This document shows positions 1 to 7,079 of a stretch of DNA of 9,172 bases, one piece after another (positions within the stretch are counted from its first letter, which is position 1; the number at the start of each line of letters is the position of its first letter). Source of the stretch: Streptomyces viridochromogenes (GTDB lineage: Bacteria > Actinomycetota > Actinomycetes > Streptomycetales > Streptomycetaceae); NCBI RefSeq assembly GCF_001270495.1, contig NZ_LGUR01000262.1, positions 1 to 9,172 on the forward strand. Direction: 5' to 3'. The position numbers and the translations under genes are program-made. The notes under the pieces were generated by a model, which saw only the letters and a program-made list of their open reading frames with translations, had not been told where the DNA came from and searched no databases.

Positions 1-1
1 C

Positions 2-496
2 CCGCGCTCCCGGCACAACATGTGGCAGATCATCCGCGAGCTGGTCGCCGACGGCGTCACCGTCTTCCTCACCACCCAGTACCTGGAGGAGGCCGACCAG
101 CTCGCCGACCGTATCGCCGTCCTCAACGGCGGCAAGCTCGTCGCCCAGGGCACCGCCGAGGAACTGAAGCGCCTCGTCCCCGGCGGCCACGTACGACTGC
201 GCTTCGCCGACCCGGTGGCGTACCAGAGCGCCGTCCTGGCCCTGCACGAAGTCAGCAGGGACGACGAGGCACTGACGCTGGAGATGCCCAGCGGCGGCAG
301 CCAGCGCGAACTGCGCGCCATCCTCGACCGGCTGGACTCGGCCCGCGTCGAAGCGGACGAGCTGACCGTGCACACCCCCGACCTCGACGACGTCTTCTTC
401 GCCCTGACGGGCAGCACCGTGCCGACTCAGCCGAACGGGCCCGACCAGTCGAACGAGCCCAACGAGCCCAACCAGCCCAAGGAGGCTGCCCGATGA
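2..496 (+). CDS. DrrA-type ABC transporter ATP-binding protein, C-terminal part (5' end outside window)
   Basis: This is the C-terminal half of a cytoplasmic ATPase that powers drug or lipid export together with the ABC-2 permease that follows. The frame is open from the left edge, entering just after the D-loop (PRSR), so Walker A, the signature motif and Walker B lie upstream. The switch region reads FLTTQYLEEADQLADRIAV, with Gln where most ABC ATPases have the H-loop His; this is usual for the daunorubicin-resistance DrrA family. A C-terminal domain follows, with LDDVFF at 383-400 matching the LDEVFL motif known from DrrA. The last ~25 residues are a low-complexity Asn/Pro tail encoded partly by a 9-bp repeat. 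The stop overlaps the permease start (ATGA, 493-496), which indicates translational coupling. The substrate cannot be told. The family is secure; the true start is not visible. Confidence 0.93.
   Translation, partial: PRSRHNMWQIIRELVADGVTVFLTTQYLEEADQLADRIAVLNGGKLVAQGTAEELKRLVPGGHVRLRFADPVAYQSAVLALHEVSRDDEALTLEMPSGGSQRELRAILDRLDSARVEADELTVHTPDLDDVFFALTGSTVPTQPNGPDQSNEPNEPNQPKEAAR
452..478 (+). repeat. Three tandem 9-bp units inside the ABC ATPase tail
   Basis: Units AACGAGCCC (452-460), AACGAGCCC (461-469) and AACCAGCCC (470-478) encode NEP-NEP-NQP. They lie in the disordered C-terminal tail of the ATPase, after the last conserved motif. The tail probably varies in length between strains through slippage. 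It has no evident function. Confidence 0.8.
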
Positions 497-1284
497 GCTC
501 CCTCTCCCTCGCCGTACGCGACTCCTCCACGATGCTGCGCCGCAACCTCCTGCACGCGCGGCGCTACCCGTCGCTGACCCTGAACCTGCTGCTGACGCCG
601 ATCATGCTGCTGCTGTTGTTCGTGTACATCTTCGGAGACACGATGAGCGCGGGCATCGGCGGGGGCGGCGCCGATCGCTCCGAGTACATCGCGTTCCTCG
701 TACCGGGTCTCCTGCTGATGACCATCGGCAGCACCACGATCGGTACCGCGGTGTCCGTCTCCAACGACATGACCGAGGGCATCATCGCCCGCTTCCGCAC
801 GATGGCCATCCACCGTGGTTCCGTGCTCATCGGGCACGTCGTCGGCAGTGTGTTGCAGGCGGTCATCAGCGTGGTGCTGGTCGGCGCCGTCGGCGTGGCC
901 ATCGGCTTCCGTTCCACGGATGCCACGGCTCTGGAGTGGATCGCCGCGTTCGGGCTGCTCGTGCTGTTCGCCCTGGCGCTGACCTGGATCGCCGTCGGGA
1001 TGGGCCTGGTCAGCCCGAACGCCGAGGCGGCCAGCAACAACGCGATGCCGCTGATCTTCCTGCCGCTCATCTCCAGCACCTTCGTCCCGGTCGACGCGAT
1101 GCCGGGCTGGTTCCAGCCGATCGCCGAGTACCAGCCGTTCACGCCGGCCATCGAGACCGTGCGCGGGCTGCTGCTCGGCACCGAGATCGGCCACAACGGG
1201 TGGCTCGCGGTCGCCTGGTGCCTGGCCCTCACCGCGCTCGGCTACTTCTGGTCGAAGTCGGTGTTCGACCGCGACCCGAACTGA
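493..1284 (+). CDS. ABC-2 type membrane permease (DrrB-like)
   Basis: This 263-aa integral membrane subunit is the partner of the ATPase immediately upstream. The start is fixed by a strong ribosome binding site, AAGGAGG at 479-485, seven bases before ATG 493, and by the ATGA overlap. By eye there are six hydrophobic segments, at about residues 27-48, 64-89, 110-138, 148-173, 183-200 and 236-254, as in the ABC-2 family. The segment around residues 188-222 (FLPLISSTFVPVDAMP, then an EYQPFTPAIE stretch and RGLLLG) is the conserved ABC-2 C-terminal signature. The short soluble N-terminus with Arg residues before the first helix is also typical of DrrB-type subunits. The pair probably exports a hydrophobic compound, but nothing here identifies it. 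It seems functionally unrelated to the kdp genes downstream. Confidence 0.93.
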   Translation: MSSLSLAVRDSSTMLRRNLLHARRYPSLTLNLLLTPIMLLLLFVYIFGDTMSAGIGGGGADRSEYIAFLVPGLLLMTIGSTTIGTAVSVSNDMTEGIIARFRTMAIHRGSVLIGHVVGSVLQAVISVVLVGAVGVAIGFRSTDATALEWIAAFGLLVLFALALTWIAVGMGLVSPNAEAASNNAMPLIFLPLISSTFVPVDAMPGWFQPIAEYQPFTPAIETVRGLLLGTEIGHNGWLAVAWCLALTALGYFWSKSVFDRDPN

Positions 1285-1310
1285 CCGCCATGACAGCGCG
1301 GGCCGCCTCC

Positions 1311-1355
1311 CGCAACTCGCACCGCCGCAACTCGGACCGCCTCAACTCGCACCGC
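1311..1355. repeat. Three tandem 15-bp repeats
   Basis: Three consecutive 15-mers differ from each other at one or two positions: CGCAACTCGCACCGC (1311-1325), CGCAACTCGGACCGC (1326-1340) and CTCAACTCGCACCGC (1341-1355). A fourth partial unit (CTCAG) begins at 1356. The unit length is a multiple of three but the repeat lies outside any supported gene. Slippage during replication is the simplest origin. Confidence 0.8.
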
Positions 1356-1483
1356 CTCAGGGCGGCGTACGCCGACACCACGTCGGAGTGCGCCGCCCCG
1401 TCGGCGTTCGGGCCGCCCGCCGGGCCCGGTCCGCGTCGGCACCGACCGGCGGAAGACCCTGCGCCAGCACAACGCCCGTCCTT

Positions 1484-1533
1484 GTCAAGACGGTGTCAAC
1501 GTCCACCCGGGCGGCGCCAGGGAAGCGTCAAGA
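1484..1533 (+). promoter_or_regulatory. Candidate operator: GTCAA direct repeats before the kdpD relic
   Basis: GTCAA occurs at 1484, 1495 and 1527. The first two form a direct repeat of 11-bp period (GTCAAGACGGT then GTCAACGTCCA). The third lies 32 bp after the second, close to three further helical turns. An 11-bp direct repeat is the usual spacing of sites bound by OmpR/PhoB-family regulators, the family of KdpE. Similar GTCAA pairs stand upstream of the kdp operon at 2943 and 2975. Assignment to KdpE is inference. I could not pick out a clear -35/-10 pair. Confidence 0.35.
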
Positions 1534-1573
1534 TGCCTGCCCGGCGGCCCGGGGAGCGGTTCGCTGAGAACTG

Positions 1574-2655
1574 ATGAACGACGTACCGCGCGGACGGCTG
1601 AAGGTCTACCTCGGGGCGGCCCCAGGGGTGGGCAAGACGTACCGCATGCTCGACGAGGGGCGGCGCCGGGCCGGCCGCGGGGCCGACGTGGTGGTGGTGT
1701 TCGCCGAGTGCCACGGCCGTCCGCGGACCGAGGCGATGCTCGACGGTCTGGAGATCGTGCCGCGCGCCCAATGCGCCTATCGGGGCGGGAAGTTCGAGGA
1801 GATGGACCTCCCCGCGGTGCTCGCCCGCCGGCCGCGGGTCGCGATCGTCGACGACTTCGCCCACAGCGGCATCCCCGGCGGCGGCCGCAGTCCCAAGCGG
1901 TGGCAGGACATCGAGGAGCTGCTCGCCGCGGGCATCGACGTCATCACGGCGGTCAACGTCCAGCACCTGGAGTCCCTCAAGGACGTGGTCGAGAAGATCA
2001 CCGGGGTGCCGCAGCACGAGACGGTGCCGGACGACGTCGTACGACGCGCCCAGCAGGTCGAGCTCGTCGACATCCCGCCCGAAGGGCTGCGGCGCCGTCT
2101 GGCGCACGGCAACATCTACGCGCCCGAGACGATCGACGCGGCCCTCGCCCACTACTTCCGGCCCGGCAATCTGAGCGCGCTGCGGCAACTGGCGCTGCTG
2201 TGGACCGCCGACCGGGCCGACGAGGCGCTCAACACCTACCGTGCCGAGAACGCCACCCAGCTCGTGCTCGGCGCCAGCCGCGGCCGCCTGGAACGGTTCC
2301 TGACGGGCCTCGGGACCCGATGCCACCCATGCCGCGGGCGGAACCACCGTACCGGCGGGCCCCGGTGCCTTCCTGGTGCTGCGGGGCCGCACCCTGTCGT
2401 CGTCCGAGCGGCGTGTCCTCGCCGCCTTCGCCGCGCATGTCGGGTCCGCGGTGGAGCGGGCCCGGCTCGCCGAGGCCGCCGCCGAGGTCGAGCCCGTGAA
2501 GGCCGCCGACCGGATGAGTACGGCCCTGCTGCGGGCCGTCGGCCACGACCTGCGGACGCCCCTGGCGGCGGGCTGGGCGGCGGTGACGTCACTGCGCAGC
2601 CGCGACGTCGAGTTCTCCGTCGAGGACCGCGCCGCCCTGCACGCCCTGGAGCGGT
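1574..2655 (+). pseudogene. Decayed kdpD-like sensor kinase gene (second kdpD)
   Basis: Residues 1-223 are a full N-terminal KdpD domain: Walker A GAAPGVGKT at 14-22, the Walker B-like VDDFAH with Asp93/Asp94 (VDELAH in the downstream KdpD), then KRWQDIEELLAAGIDV and the conserved HGNIY and YFRPGNL motifs. At codon 223/224 (around 2242) LNTYR runs directly into AENATQLVLGASR, the end of the USP domain. About 95 residues are therefore missing compared with the intact KdpD at 7873. Near 2304-2320 the homology changes frame and jumps to the GAF-domain end (PAGPGAFLVLRGRTL) and the kinase H-box AVGHDLRTPLAA (His codon 2544-2546), so the membrane segment and most of the GAF are lost. No catalytic ATPase domain follows. 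The start ATG 1574 is the first after an in-frame TGA at 1565, with only a weak ribosome site. The initial frame stays open to the kdpF stop at 3226, so an automatic caller could report a spurious 550-aa protein. An expressed N-terminal ATP-binding protein remains possible. Confidence 0.85.
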
Positions 2656-2915
2656 CCTGGACCGAGTGGGACCCCGGGGTGCCCCTGGTGCGGCTGACCT
2701 GCGAGCGGCGCGGTCTGGGCCACCCCATCGCCGGCTACGTCCGGGAGGTCATGGCGTCCGAGCCGGCCACCCGGGTCACGGTCCTGATCCCCGAGACGGA
2801 GCCGGAGCGGATGTGGCAGCGGCTCCTGCAGAACCAGCGGGGCGCCGTGGTCGCGCAGCCCGTACGGCGGGAGACCGACGCGGTGATCTGCCGACTCCGG
2901 TTCCGCCTGTCCTGA
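2656..2915 (+). pseudogene. C-terminal remnant of an APC-family amino-acid permease
   Basis: Directly after the KdpD H-box segment, in the same frame, the sequence becomes SWTEWDPGVPLVRL, then VTVLIPETEPERMWQRLLQN, QRGAVVAQPVRR and ETDAVICRLRFRL before TGA 2913-2915. I recognise this as the soluble C-terminal tail of large APC-superfamily permeases of Streptomyces (WDPGVPL, then IPE.EP, then LLQNQRG, then TDAVICRLRFRL). All transmembrane helices are absent. The boundary with the kdpD fragment is somewhere around 2630-2660; the exact junction cannot be fixed from one sequence. It is most simply the end of a permease gene that once lay between the second kdpD and the kdp operon and lost its front by deletion. 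The frame is continuous with the H-box fragment, so a fused 2376-2915 ORF exists, but it has no good start. Confidence 0.75.
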
Positions 2916-2935
2916 CCTCGCCGCGGCCCGCGTAT

Positions 2936-2980
2936 GGGTCCCGTCAAGAGCGCGCGGTGCGCCGTAAGGGACCCGTCAAC
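2936..2980. promoter_or_regulatory. Candidate kdp operator/promoter region: GTCAA repeats within an inverted repeat
   Basis: GTCAA occurs at 2943 and 2975, 32 bp apart, the same spacing as the 1495/1527 pair upstream. A related GTAAG at 2964 is 11 bp before the second copy. Both copies follow CCC. In addition GGGTCCC (2936-2942) is the inverted complement of GGGACCC (2968-2974), with a small GCGC/GCGC stem between, so a stem-loop could form in RNA. It could be a regulator-binding site for the operon, the terminator of the lost permease gene, or both. The position, 80-120 bp before the first kdp ORF, favours a regulatory role. Confidence 0.4.
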
Positions 2981-2983
2981 GCC

Positions 2984-2997
2984 GGCCGGATCCGGCC
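2984..2997. promoter_or_regulatory. 14-bp perfect palindrome before the kdp operon
   Basis: GGCCGGATCCGGCC is perfectly self-complementary and lies just downstream of the GTCAA repeats and 59 bp before the first kdp start codon. GC-rich palindromes occur by chance in such genomes, but the position in the leader region makes a protein-binding or transcript-folding role possible. Confidence 0.35.
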
Positions 2998-3056
2998 ACG
3001 AAGGCTGTTTCCTCGAAGCGTCCCTGTCCGGTCGAACCTCACTCCAGGAGTTCACG

Positions 3057-3140
3057 ATGGCCGATCTGGCCTTCGTCGTCACCACGATCGCGTGCTTCGC
3101 GCTGGTGGCTCTCGTCGCCAAGGGGGTCACCAAGCTGTGA
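3057..3140 (+). CDS. 27-aa single-helix membrane protein ahead of kdpF
   Basis: A tiny ORF (begins [20 protein letters not shown]) with a strong ribosome binding site, AGGAG at 3046-3050, six bases before ATG 3057. Residues 4-21 form one hydrophobic helix followed by a positively charged tail (AKGVTKL). Its stop overlaps the GTG start of kdpF (GTGA, 3137-3140), so the two are very likely translated together. It resembles KdpF in size and layout but not in detailed sequence. I believe similar small ORFs precede kdpF in other Streptomyces, from memory and unverified. It may be an extra stabilising peptide of the Kdp complex, a second KdpF-like subunit, or a leader that couples translation. Annotation pipelines commonly miss genes of this length. 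Confidence 0.75.
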   Translation: MADLAFVVTTIACFALVALVAKGVTKL

Positions 3141-3226
3141 CCGCCGAGAACATCGTCGGCCTCGTCGTGGCCGTCGCCCTGCTGGGCTATCTCGTCCTCG
3201 CCCTGATCTTCCCGGAGAGGTTCTGA
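3137..3226 (+). CDS. kdpF: KdpF, small subunit of the K+-transporting ATPase
   Basis: A 29-residue peptide starting at GTG, the same length as E. coli KdpF. One helix covers nearly all of it (residues 6-24, [19 protein letters not shown]) and it ends in the family's FPERF-type tail. KdpF sits in the membrane beside KdpA and stabilises the KdpFABC complex. A purine-rich AAGGGGG at 3120-3126, inside the preceding small ORF, is placed to serve as its ribosome site. It is two bases from kdpA. The frame is the same as that opened at 1574, so kdpF would be swallowed by the long spurious ORF if called automatically. Confidence 0.92.
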   Translation: MTAENIVGLVVAVALLGYLVLALIFPERF

Positions 3227-3228
3227 CC

Positions 3229-4923
3229 GTGACAACAGCTGCTACCGCAGCGGGCGACATGGGTCCCGTCCTCGCCGGCGTGCTCCAGCTGCTCGCTCTG
3301 ATCGCAGCCCTGGCGCTCGCCTACGCTCCCCTTGGCAACCACATGGCCAAGGTCTACTCCTCCGACCGGCACTGGCGGGTCGAGAAGTGGATCTACAAGG
3401 GCATCGGCGCCGACCCCGACACCGAGATGCGCTGGACCGCGTACCTGCGCGGCGTCCTCGCCTTCTCCGTCGTCGGCGTTCTCTTCCTCTACGCCCTCCA
3501 GCGGCTCCAGGGCGTCCTGCCCGGCTCGCTCGGCTTCTCCGCCATCGACCCGGACCAGGCGTTCAACACCGCCGTCTCGTTCGTCACCAACACCAACTGG
3601 CAGTCGTACTACGGCGAGCAGGCCATGGGCCACGTCGTGCAGACCGCCGGACTGGCCGTTCAGAACTTCGTCTCCGCGGCCGTGGGCATCGCGGTCGCGG
3701 TGGCGCTCGTCCGGGGCTTCGCACGCTCGCGTACAGGTGAACTCGGCAACTTCTGGGCTGACCTGGTGCGGGGTGTCGTCCGCATTCTCGTGCCGCTGGC
3801 GGCCGTCGCCGCGGTCGTGCTGGTCGCCTGCGGCGCGATCCAGAACTTCTCCGGCATCCATGAGGTGGGGCAGTTCACGGGCGGCTCGCAGCAGTGGAAC
3901 GGCGGTGCGGTCGCCTCGCAGGAGGCCATCAAGGAGATCGGCACCAATGGTGGCGGCTACTTCAACGCCAACAGCGCCCACCCGTTCGAGAACCCCACCC
4001 CGTTCTCGAACCTCTTCGAGATCTTCCTGATCCTCGTCATCCCGTTCGCGCTGACCCGCACCTTCGGCCTCATGGTCGGCAGCGTGAAGCAGGGCTACGC
4101 GATTCTCGCCACGATGGCCACCATCTGGGTCGGCTTCGTCGCCCTGATGATGTGGACCGAGTTCGCCCACCACGGCCCGGCGTTCGACATCGCGGGCGGG
4201 GCGTACGAGGGCAAGGAGGTCCGTTTCGGCGTCGGTTCTTCGGCGATCTTCGCTACGTCGACCACCCTCACCTCGACCGGTGCGGTGGACTCCTTCCACT
4301 CCTCCTTCACCGGCCTCGGCGGCGGCATCACCATGCTCGGCATGATGCTGGGCGAGATCGCGCCCGGCGGTACCGGCTCCGGCCTCTACGGCATGCTGAT
4401 CATGGCGATCATCGCGGTGTTCATCGCCGGTCTGATGGTGGGCCGTACGCCCGAGTACCTGGGCAAGAAGATCGGGACCCGTGAGATCAAGCTGGCGGCC
4501 TGCTACATCCTCGTCACCCCGGCGCTGGTGCTGATCTTCACCGCGTTCGCGATGGCGCTGCCGACCCCGGCGAACTCCATGACCAACAGCGGGGCGCACG
4601 GATTCTCCGAGATCCTTTACGCCTACACGTCCGCCTCGAACAACAACGGCTCGGCCTTCGCCGGTCTGAACGCGGACACGCAGTGGTTCAACAGCACGCT
4701 GGGTCTGTGCATGCTGCTCGGCCGTTTCGTGCCGATGGTGTTCGTGCTGGCCCTGGCCGGATCGCTGGCCGAGCAGAAGCCGGTGCCGGCCACCGCGGGC
4801 ACGCTGCGTACGGAGAAACCGCTGTTCACGGGCCTGCTGGTGGGCGCGATCCTGATCATCACGGGTCTGACGTACTTCCCTGCCCTGGCGCTGGGGCCGC
4901 TGGCCGAGGGGCTGGCGTCATGA
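3229..4923 (+). CDS. kdpA: KdpA, potassium-selective channel-like subunit of KdpFABC
   Basis: This 564-aa polytopic membrane protein (E. coli KdpA has 557) selects and translocates K+ within the Kdp P-type ATPase. Four pore-loop repeats carry the selectivity filter: TNTNWQ at residues 120-125, TNGGG at 239-243, TSTG at 348-351 and NGSAF at 473-477. The N-terminus shows the usual first helix ([19 protein letters not shown]) followed by [10 protein letters not shown]. The start is GTG 3229, eight bases after GGAGAGG (3214-3220), and two bases after the kdpF stop. The stop overlaps the kdpB start (ATGA, 4920-4923). Length, filter motifs and spacing are all normal, so the protein should be functional. 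Confidence 0.98.
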   Translation: MTTAATAAGDMGPVLAGVLQLLALIAALALAYAPLGNHMAKVYSSDRHWRVEKWIYKGIGADPDTEMRWTAYLRGVLAFSVVGVLFLYALQRLQGVLPGSLGFSAIDPDQAFNTAVSFVTNTNWQSYYGEQAMGHVVQTAGLAVQNFVSAAVGIAVAVALVRGFARSRTGELGNFWADLVRGVVRILVPLAAVAAVVLVACGAIQNFSGIHEVGQFTGGSQQWNGGAVASQEAIKEIGTNGGGYFNANSAHPFENPTPFSNLFEIFLILVIPFALTRTFGLMVGSVKQGYAILATMATIWVGFVALMMWTEFAHHGPAFDIAGGAYEGKEVRFGVGSSAIFATSTTLTSTGAVDSFHSSFTGLGGGITMLGMMLGEIAPGGTGSGLYGMLIMAIIAVFIAGLMVGRTPEYLGKKIGTREIKLAACYILVTPALVLIFTAFAMALPTPANSMTNSGAHGFSEILYAYTSASNNNGSAFAGLNADTQWFNSTLGLCMLLGRFVPMVFVLALAGSLAEQKPVPATAGTLRTEKPLFTGLLVGAILIITGLTYFPALALGPLAEGLAS

Positions 4924-7049
4924 CCACCGACGTAACGAATCACGAGGACTCGATGTCCACAGCCACACCGACCCGGGCGCCGCACAGCGACCTACCCACC
5001 GGGCACAAGTCTCCCGAGGGCCGTGTCGGCGCGGGCCTCTTCGATCCGAGGCAGCTGGTCAAGTCGCTGCCGGAGGCGTTCCGCAAGCTCGACCCGCGGG
5101 TGATGGTCAAGTCTCCCGTGATGTTCGTGGTGTGGATCGGGTCGGTGCTGACCACCGTCTTCTCCTTCACGGACCCGGGCGACTGGTTCGGCTGGACGAT
5201 CAGTGTCTGGCTGTGGCTGACGGTGATCTTCGCCAACCTGGCGGAGGCCGTCGCCGAGGGGCGGGGCAAGGCCCAGGCCGACACCCTGCGCAAGGCCAAG
5301 ACGGACACGGTGGCCCGGCGGCTCGACGGGTCCGCAGAAGAGCGGGTGCCCGGCACCGAGTTGAGGATCGGTGACCTGGTCGTCTGTGAGGCGGGCGACG
5401 TCATCCCCGGCGACGGTGACGTCGTCGAGGGTGTCGCGTCCGTCGACGAGTCGGCGATCACCGGTGAGTCGGCGCCCGTCATCCGTGAGTCCGGCGGTGA
5501 CCGTTCGGCCGTCACCGGCGGCACCAAGGTCCTCTCCGACCGCATCGTCATCAAGATCACGACGAAGCCCGGCGAGACCTTCATCGACCGCATGATCAAC
5601 CTGGTCGAGGGCGCGGCCCGGCAGAAGACACCGAACGAGATCGCGCTGAACATCCTGCTGGCCTCGCTGACGATCGTCTTCCTGCTCGCCTGCGCCACGC
5701 TGCCGCCGCTGGCGGACTACGCGGGCACCCACCTGACCATGGTCGTCCTGGTCGCCCTGCTGGTCTGCCTGATTCCCACGACCATCGGTGCCCTGCTCTC
5801 CGCGATCGGCATCGCGGGCATGGACCGGCTGGTCCAGCGCAACGTCCTGGCGATGTCGGGCCGCGCGGTCGAGGCCGCCGGTGACGTCTCCACGCTGCTG
5901 CTCGACAAGACCGGCACCATCACGCTCGGCAACCGCCGGGCGGCCGAGTTCGTGCCGGTGAGCGGGACGACGCAGGCCGAGGTGGCGGACGCCGCACAGC
6001 TGTCGTCGCTGGCCGACGAGACGCCCGAGGGCCGCTCCATCGTCGTACTGGCGAAGGAGAAGTACGGTCTGCGCGAGCGCCACCAGGGCGAGCTGGCCGG
6101 TGCCGAGTGGATCGCCTTCACCGCCCAGACCCGGATGTCCGGCGTGGACGTGGACGGACGCAAGATCCGCAAGGGCGCCGCCGGTTCGGTCATCGCCTGG
6201 GTGCGGGAGCAGGGCGGCACCATCGCCGAGGACGCGGACGGGATCGCCAACCGCATCTCCGAGGCGGGCGGTACGCCGCTGCTGGTCGCGGTCGAAGACG
6301 CCGACGGAGCACGGGTGTCGGGCGTCATCCACCTCAAGGACGTCGTCAAGGACGGCATGCGGGAGCGGTTCGAGGAGCTGCGCCGCATGGGCATCAAGAC
6401 CGTCATGATCACGGGTGACAACCCGCTGACGGCCAAGGCGATCGCCGAGGAAGCGGGCGTCGACGACTTCCTCGCGGAGGCGACTCCCGAGGACAAGATG
6501 GCGCTCATCAAGCGGGAACAGGCCGGCGGCAAGCTGGTCGCGATGACCGGTGACGGTACGAACGACGCGCCCGCGCTCGCCCAGGCGGACGTCGGCGTGG
6601 CGATGAACACCGGTACGTCGGCCGCCAAGGAGGCCGGCAACATGGTCGACCTCGACTCCAACCCGACCAAGCTCATCGAGATCGTCGAGATCGGCAAGCA
6701 GCTGCTGATCACGCGCGGTGCGCTGACGACGTTCTCCATCGCCAACGACGTCGCGAAGTACTTCGCGATCATCCCGGCGCTGTTCGCGGCCGTCTATCCG
6801 GGCCTGGACAAGCTCAATGTCATGGGGCTGTCCTCGCCCGACTCCGCGATCCTGTCGGCGGTCGTCTTCAACGCGCTGATCATCATCGCGCTGGTGCCGC
6901 TGTCACTGAAGGGCGTGCAGTACCGGCCGGTCAGCGCGGACCGCATGCTGCGGCGGAACCTCACCGTCTACGGGCTGGGCGGTCTGGTGGCCCCGTTCAT
7001 CGGCATCAAGCTCATCGACCTGCTGATCTCTCTGATCCCCGGCCTGTAA
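4920..7049 (+). CDS. kdpB: KdpB, P-type ATPase subunit of the K+ pump
   Basis: This 709-aa catalytic subunit hydrolyses ATP to drive K+ through the complex. All functional motifs are present. TGES is at residues 181-184 (Ser184 corresponds to E. coli Ser162, whose phosphorylation inhibits the pump). The phosphorylated Asp329 is in DKTGT. Nucleotide-binding Phe400 and Lys418 (KGA) keep the 18-residue spacing of E. coli Phe377/Lys395. The hinge MITGDNP and [11 protein letters not shown] (Asp545) follow. Asp610 and Lys613 in NDVAKYF match E. coli Asp583/Lys586 in the coupling helix. The start is ATG 4920, overlapping the kdpA stop, with GAGGGG at 4906-4911 eight bases ahead. ATG 4953 is a weaker alternative that would remove 11 unconserved residues. 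The N-terminal extension relative to E. coli (682 aa) is hydrophilic. Confidence 0.98.
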   Translation: MTTDVTNHEDSMSTATPTRAPHSDLPTGHKSPEGRVGAGLFDPRQLVKSLPEAFRKLDPRVMVKSPVMFVVWIGSVLTTVFSFTDPGDWFGWTISVWLWLTVIFANLAEAVAEGRGKAQADTLRKAKTDTVARRLDGSAEERVPGTELRIGDLVVCEAGDVIPGDGDVVEGVASVDESAITGESAPVIRESGGDRSAVTGGTKVLSDRIVIKITTKPGETFIDRMINLVEGAARQKTPNEIALNILLASLTIVFLLACATLPPLADYAGTHLTMVVLVALLVCLIPTTIGALLSAIGIAGMDRLVQRNVLAMSGRAVEAAGDVSTLLLDKTGTITLGNRRAAEFVPVSGTTQAEVADAAQLSSLADETPEGRSIVVLAKEKYGLRERHQGELAGAEWIAFTAQTRMSGVDVDGRKIRKGAAGSVIAWVREQGGTIAEDADGIANRISEAGGTPLLVAVEDADGARVSGVIHLKDVVKDGMRERFEELRRMGIKTVMITGDNPLTAKAIAEEAGVDDFLAEATPEDKMALIKREQAGGKLVAMTGDGTNDAPALAQADVGVAMNTGTSAAKEAGNMVDLDSNPTKLIEIVEIGKQLLITRGALTTFSIANDVAKYFAIIPALFAAVYPGLDKLNVMGLSSPDSAILSAVVFNALIIIALVPLSLKGVQYRPVSADRMLRRNLTVYGLGGLVAPFIGIKLIDLLISLIPGL

Positions 7050-7079
7050 TTTCTTTCAGAAGCGTGGTGAACAACCATC

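Larger units (their letters stand above)
1285..1573. other. 289-bp intergenic region between the ABC permease and the kdpD relic
   Basis: No convincing gene lies here. An open frame from ATG 1290 ends at TGA 1572-1574, but it has no ribosome binding site and an Arg/Pro-rich sequence unlike a folded protein. The stretch holds a 15-bp triplicate repeat (1311-1355) and three GTCAA motifs (1484, 1495, 1527). I see no convincing rho-independent terminator for the ABC operon: GC-rich inverted repeats are short and lack a following T run. Confidence 0.6.

Noticed and set aside
1483..1499. TGTCAA motifs read as minus-strand TTGACA -35 boxes
   Set aside because: No matching -10 box at a suitable distance and no minus-strand gene to serve; the direct-repeat operator reading fits better.
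1507..1544. CCGGGC/GCCCGG hairpin as a terminator for the ABC operon
   Set aside because: Six-base stem with a 26-base loop and no T run; not better than chance in this composition.
1290..1574. A 94-codon open frame whose TGA overlaps the ATG at 1574
   Set aside because: No ribosome site, Arg/Pro/Ser-rich composition, includes the 15-bp repeat, and no recognisable domain; the overlap with ATG 1574 is probably chance.
2376..2915. A 179-aa ORF taken as a stand-alone gene
   Set aside because: It starts inside a GAF-domain remnant, lacks a ribosome site and is a chimera of kinase H-box and permease tail; treated as parts of two relics.
2916..3056. A cyclic-di-AMP (ydaO-type) riboswitch ahead of the kdp operon
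   Set aside because: The leader is short and I see none of the conserved helices or sequence blocks of that riboswitch class.
3187..4599. Long minus-strand open frames opposite kdpA (and similarly opposite kdpB and the ABC permease)
   Set aside because: Low-complexity His/Gly/Arg/Asp-rich or Ser-rich translations typical of antisense frames in GC-rich coding DNA; the + strand genes are unambiguous.
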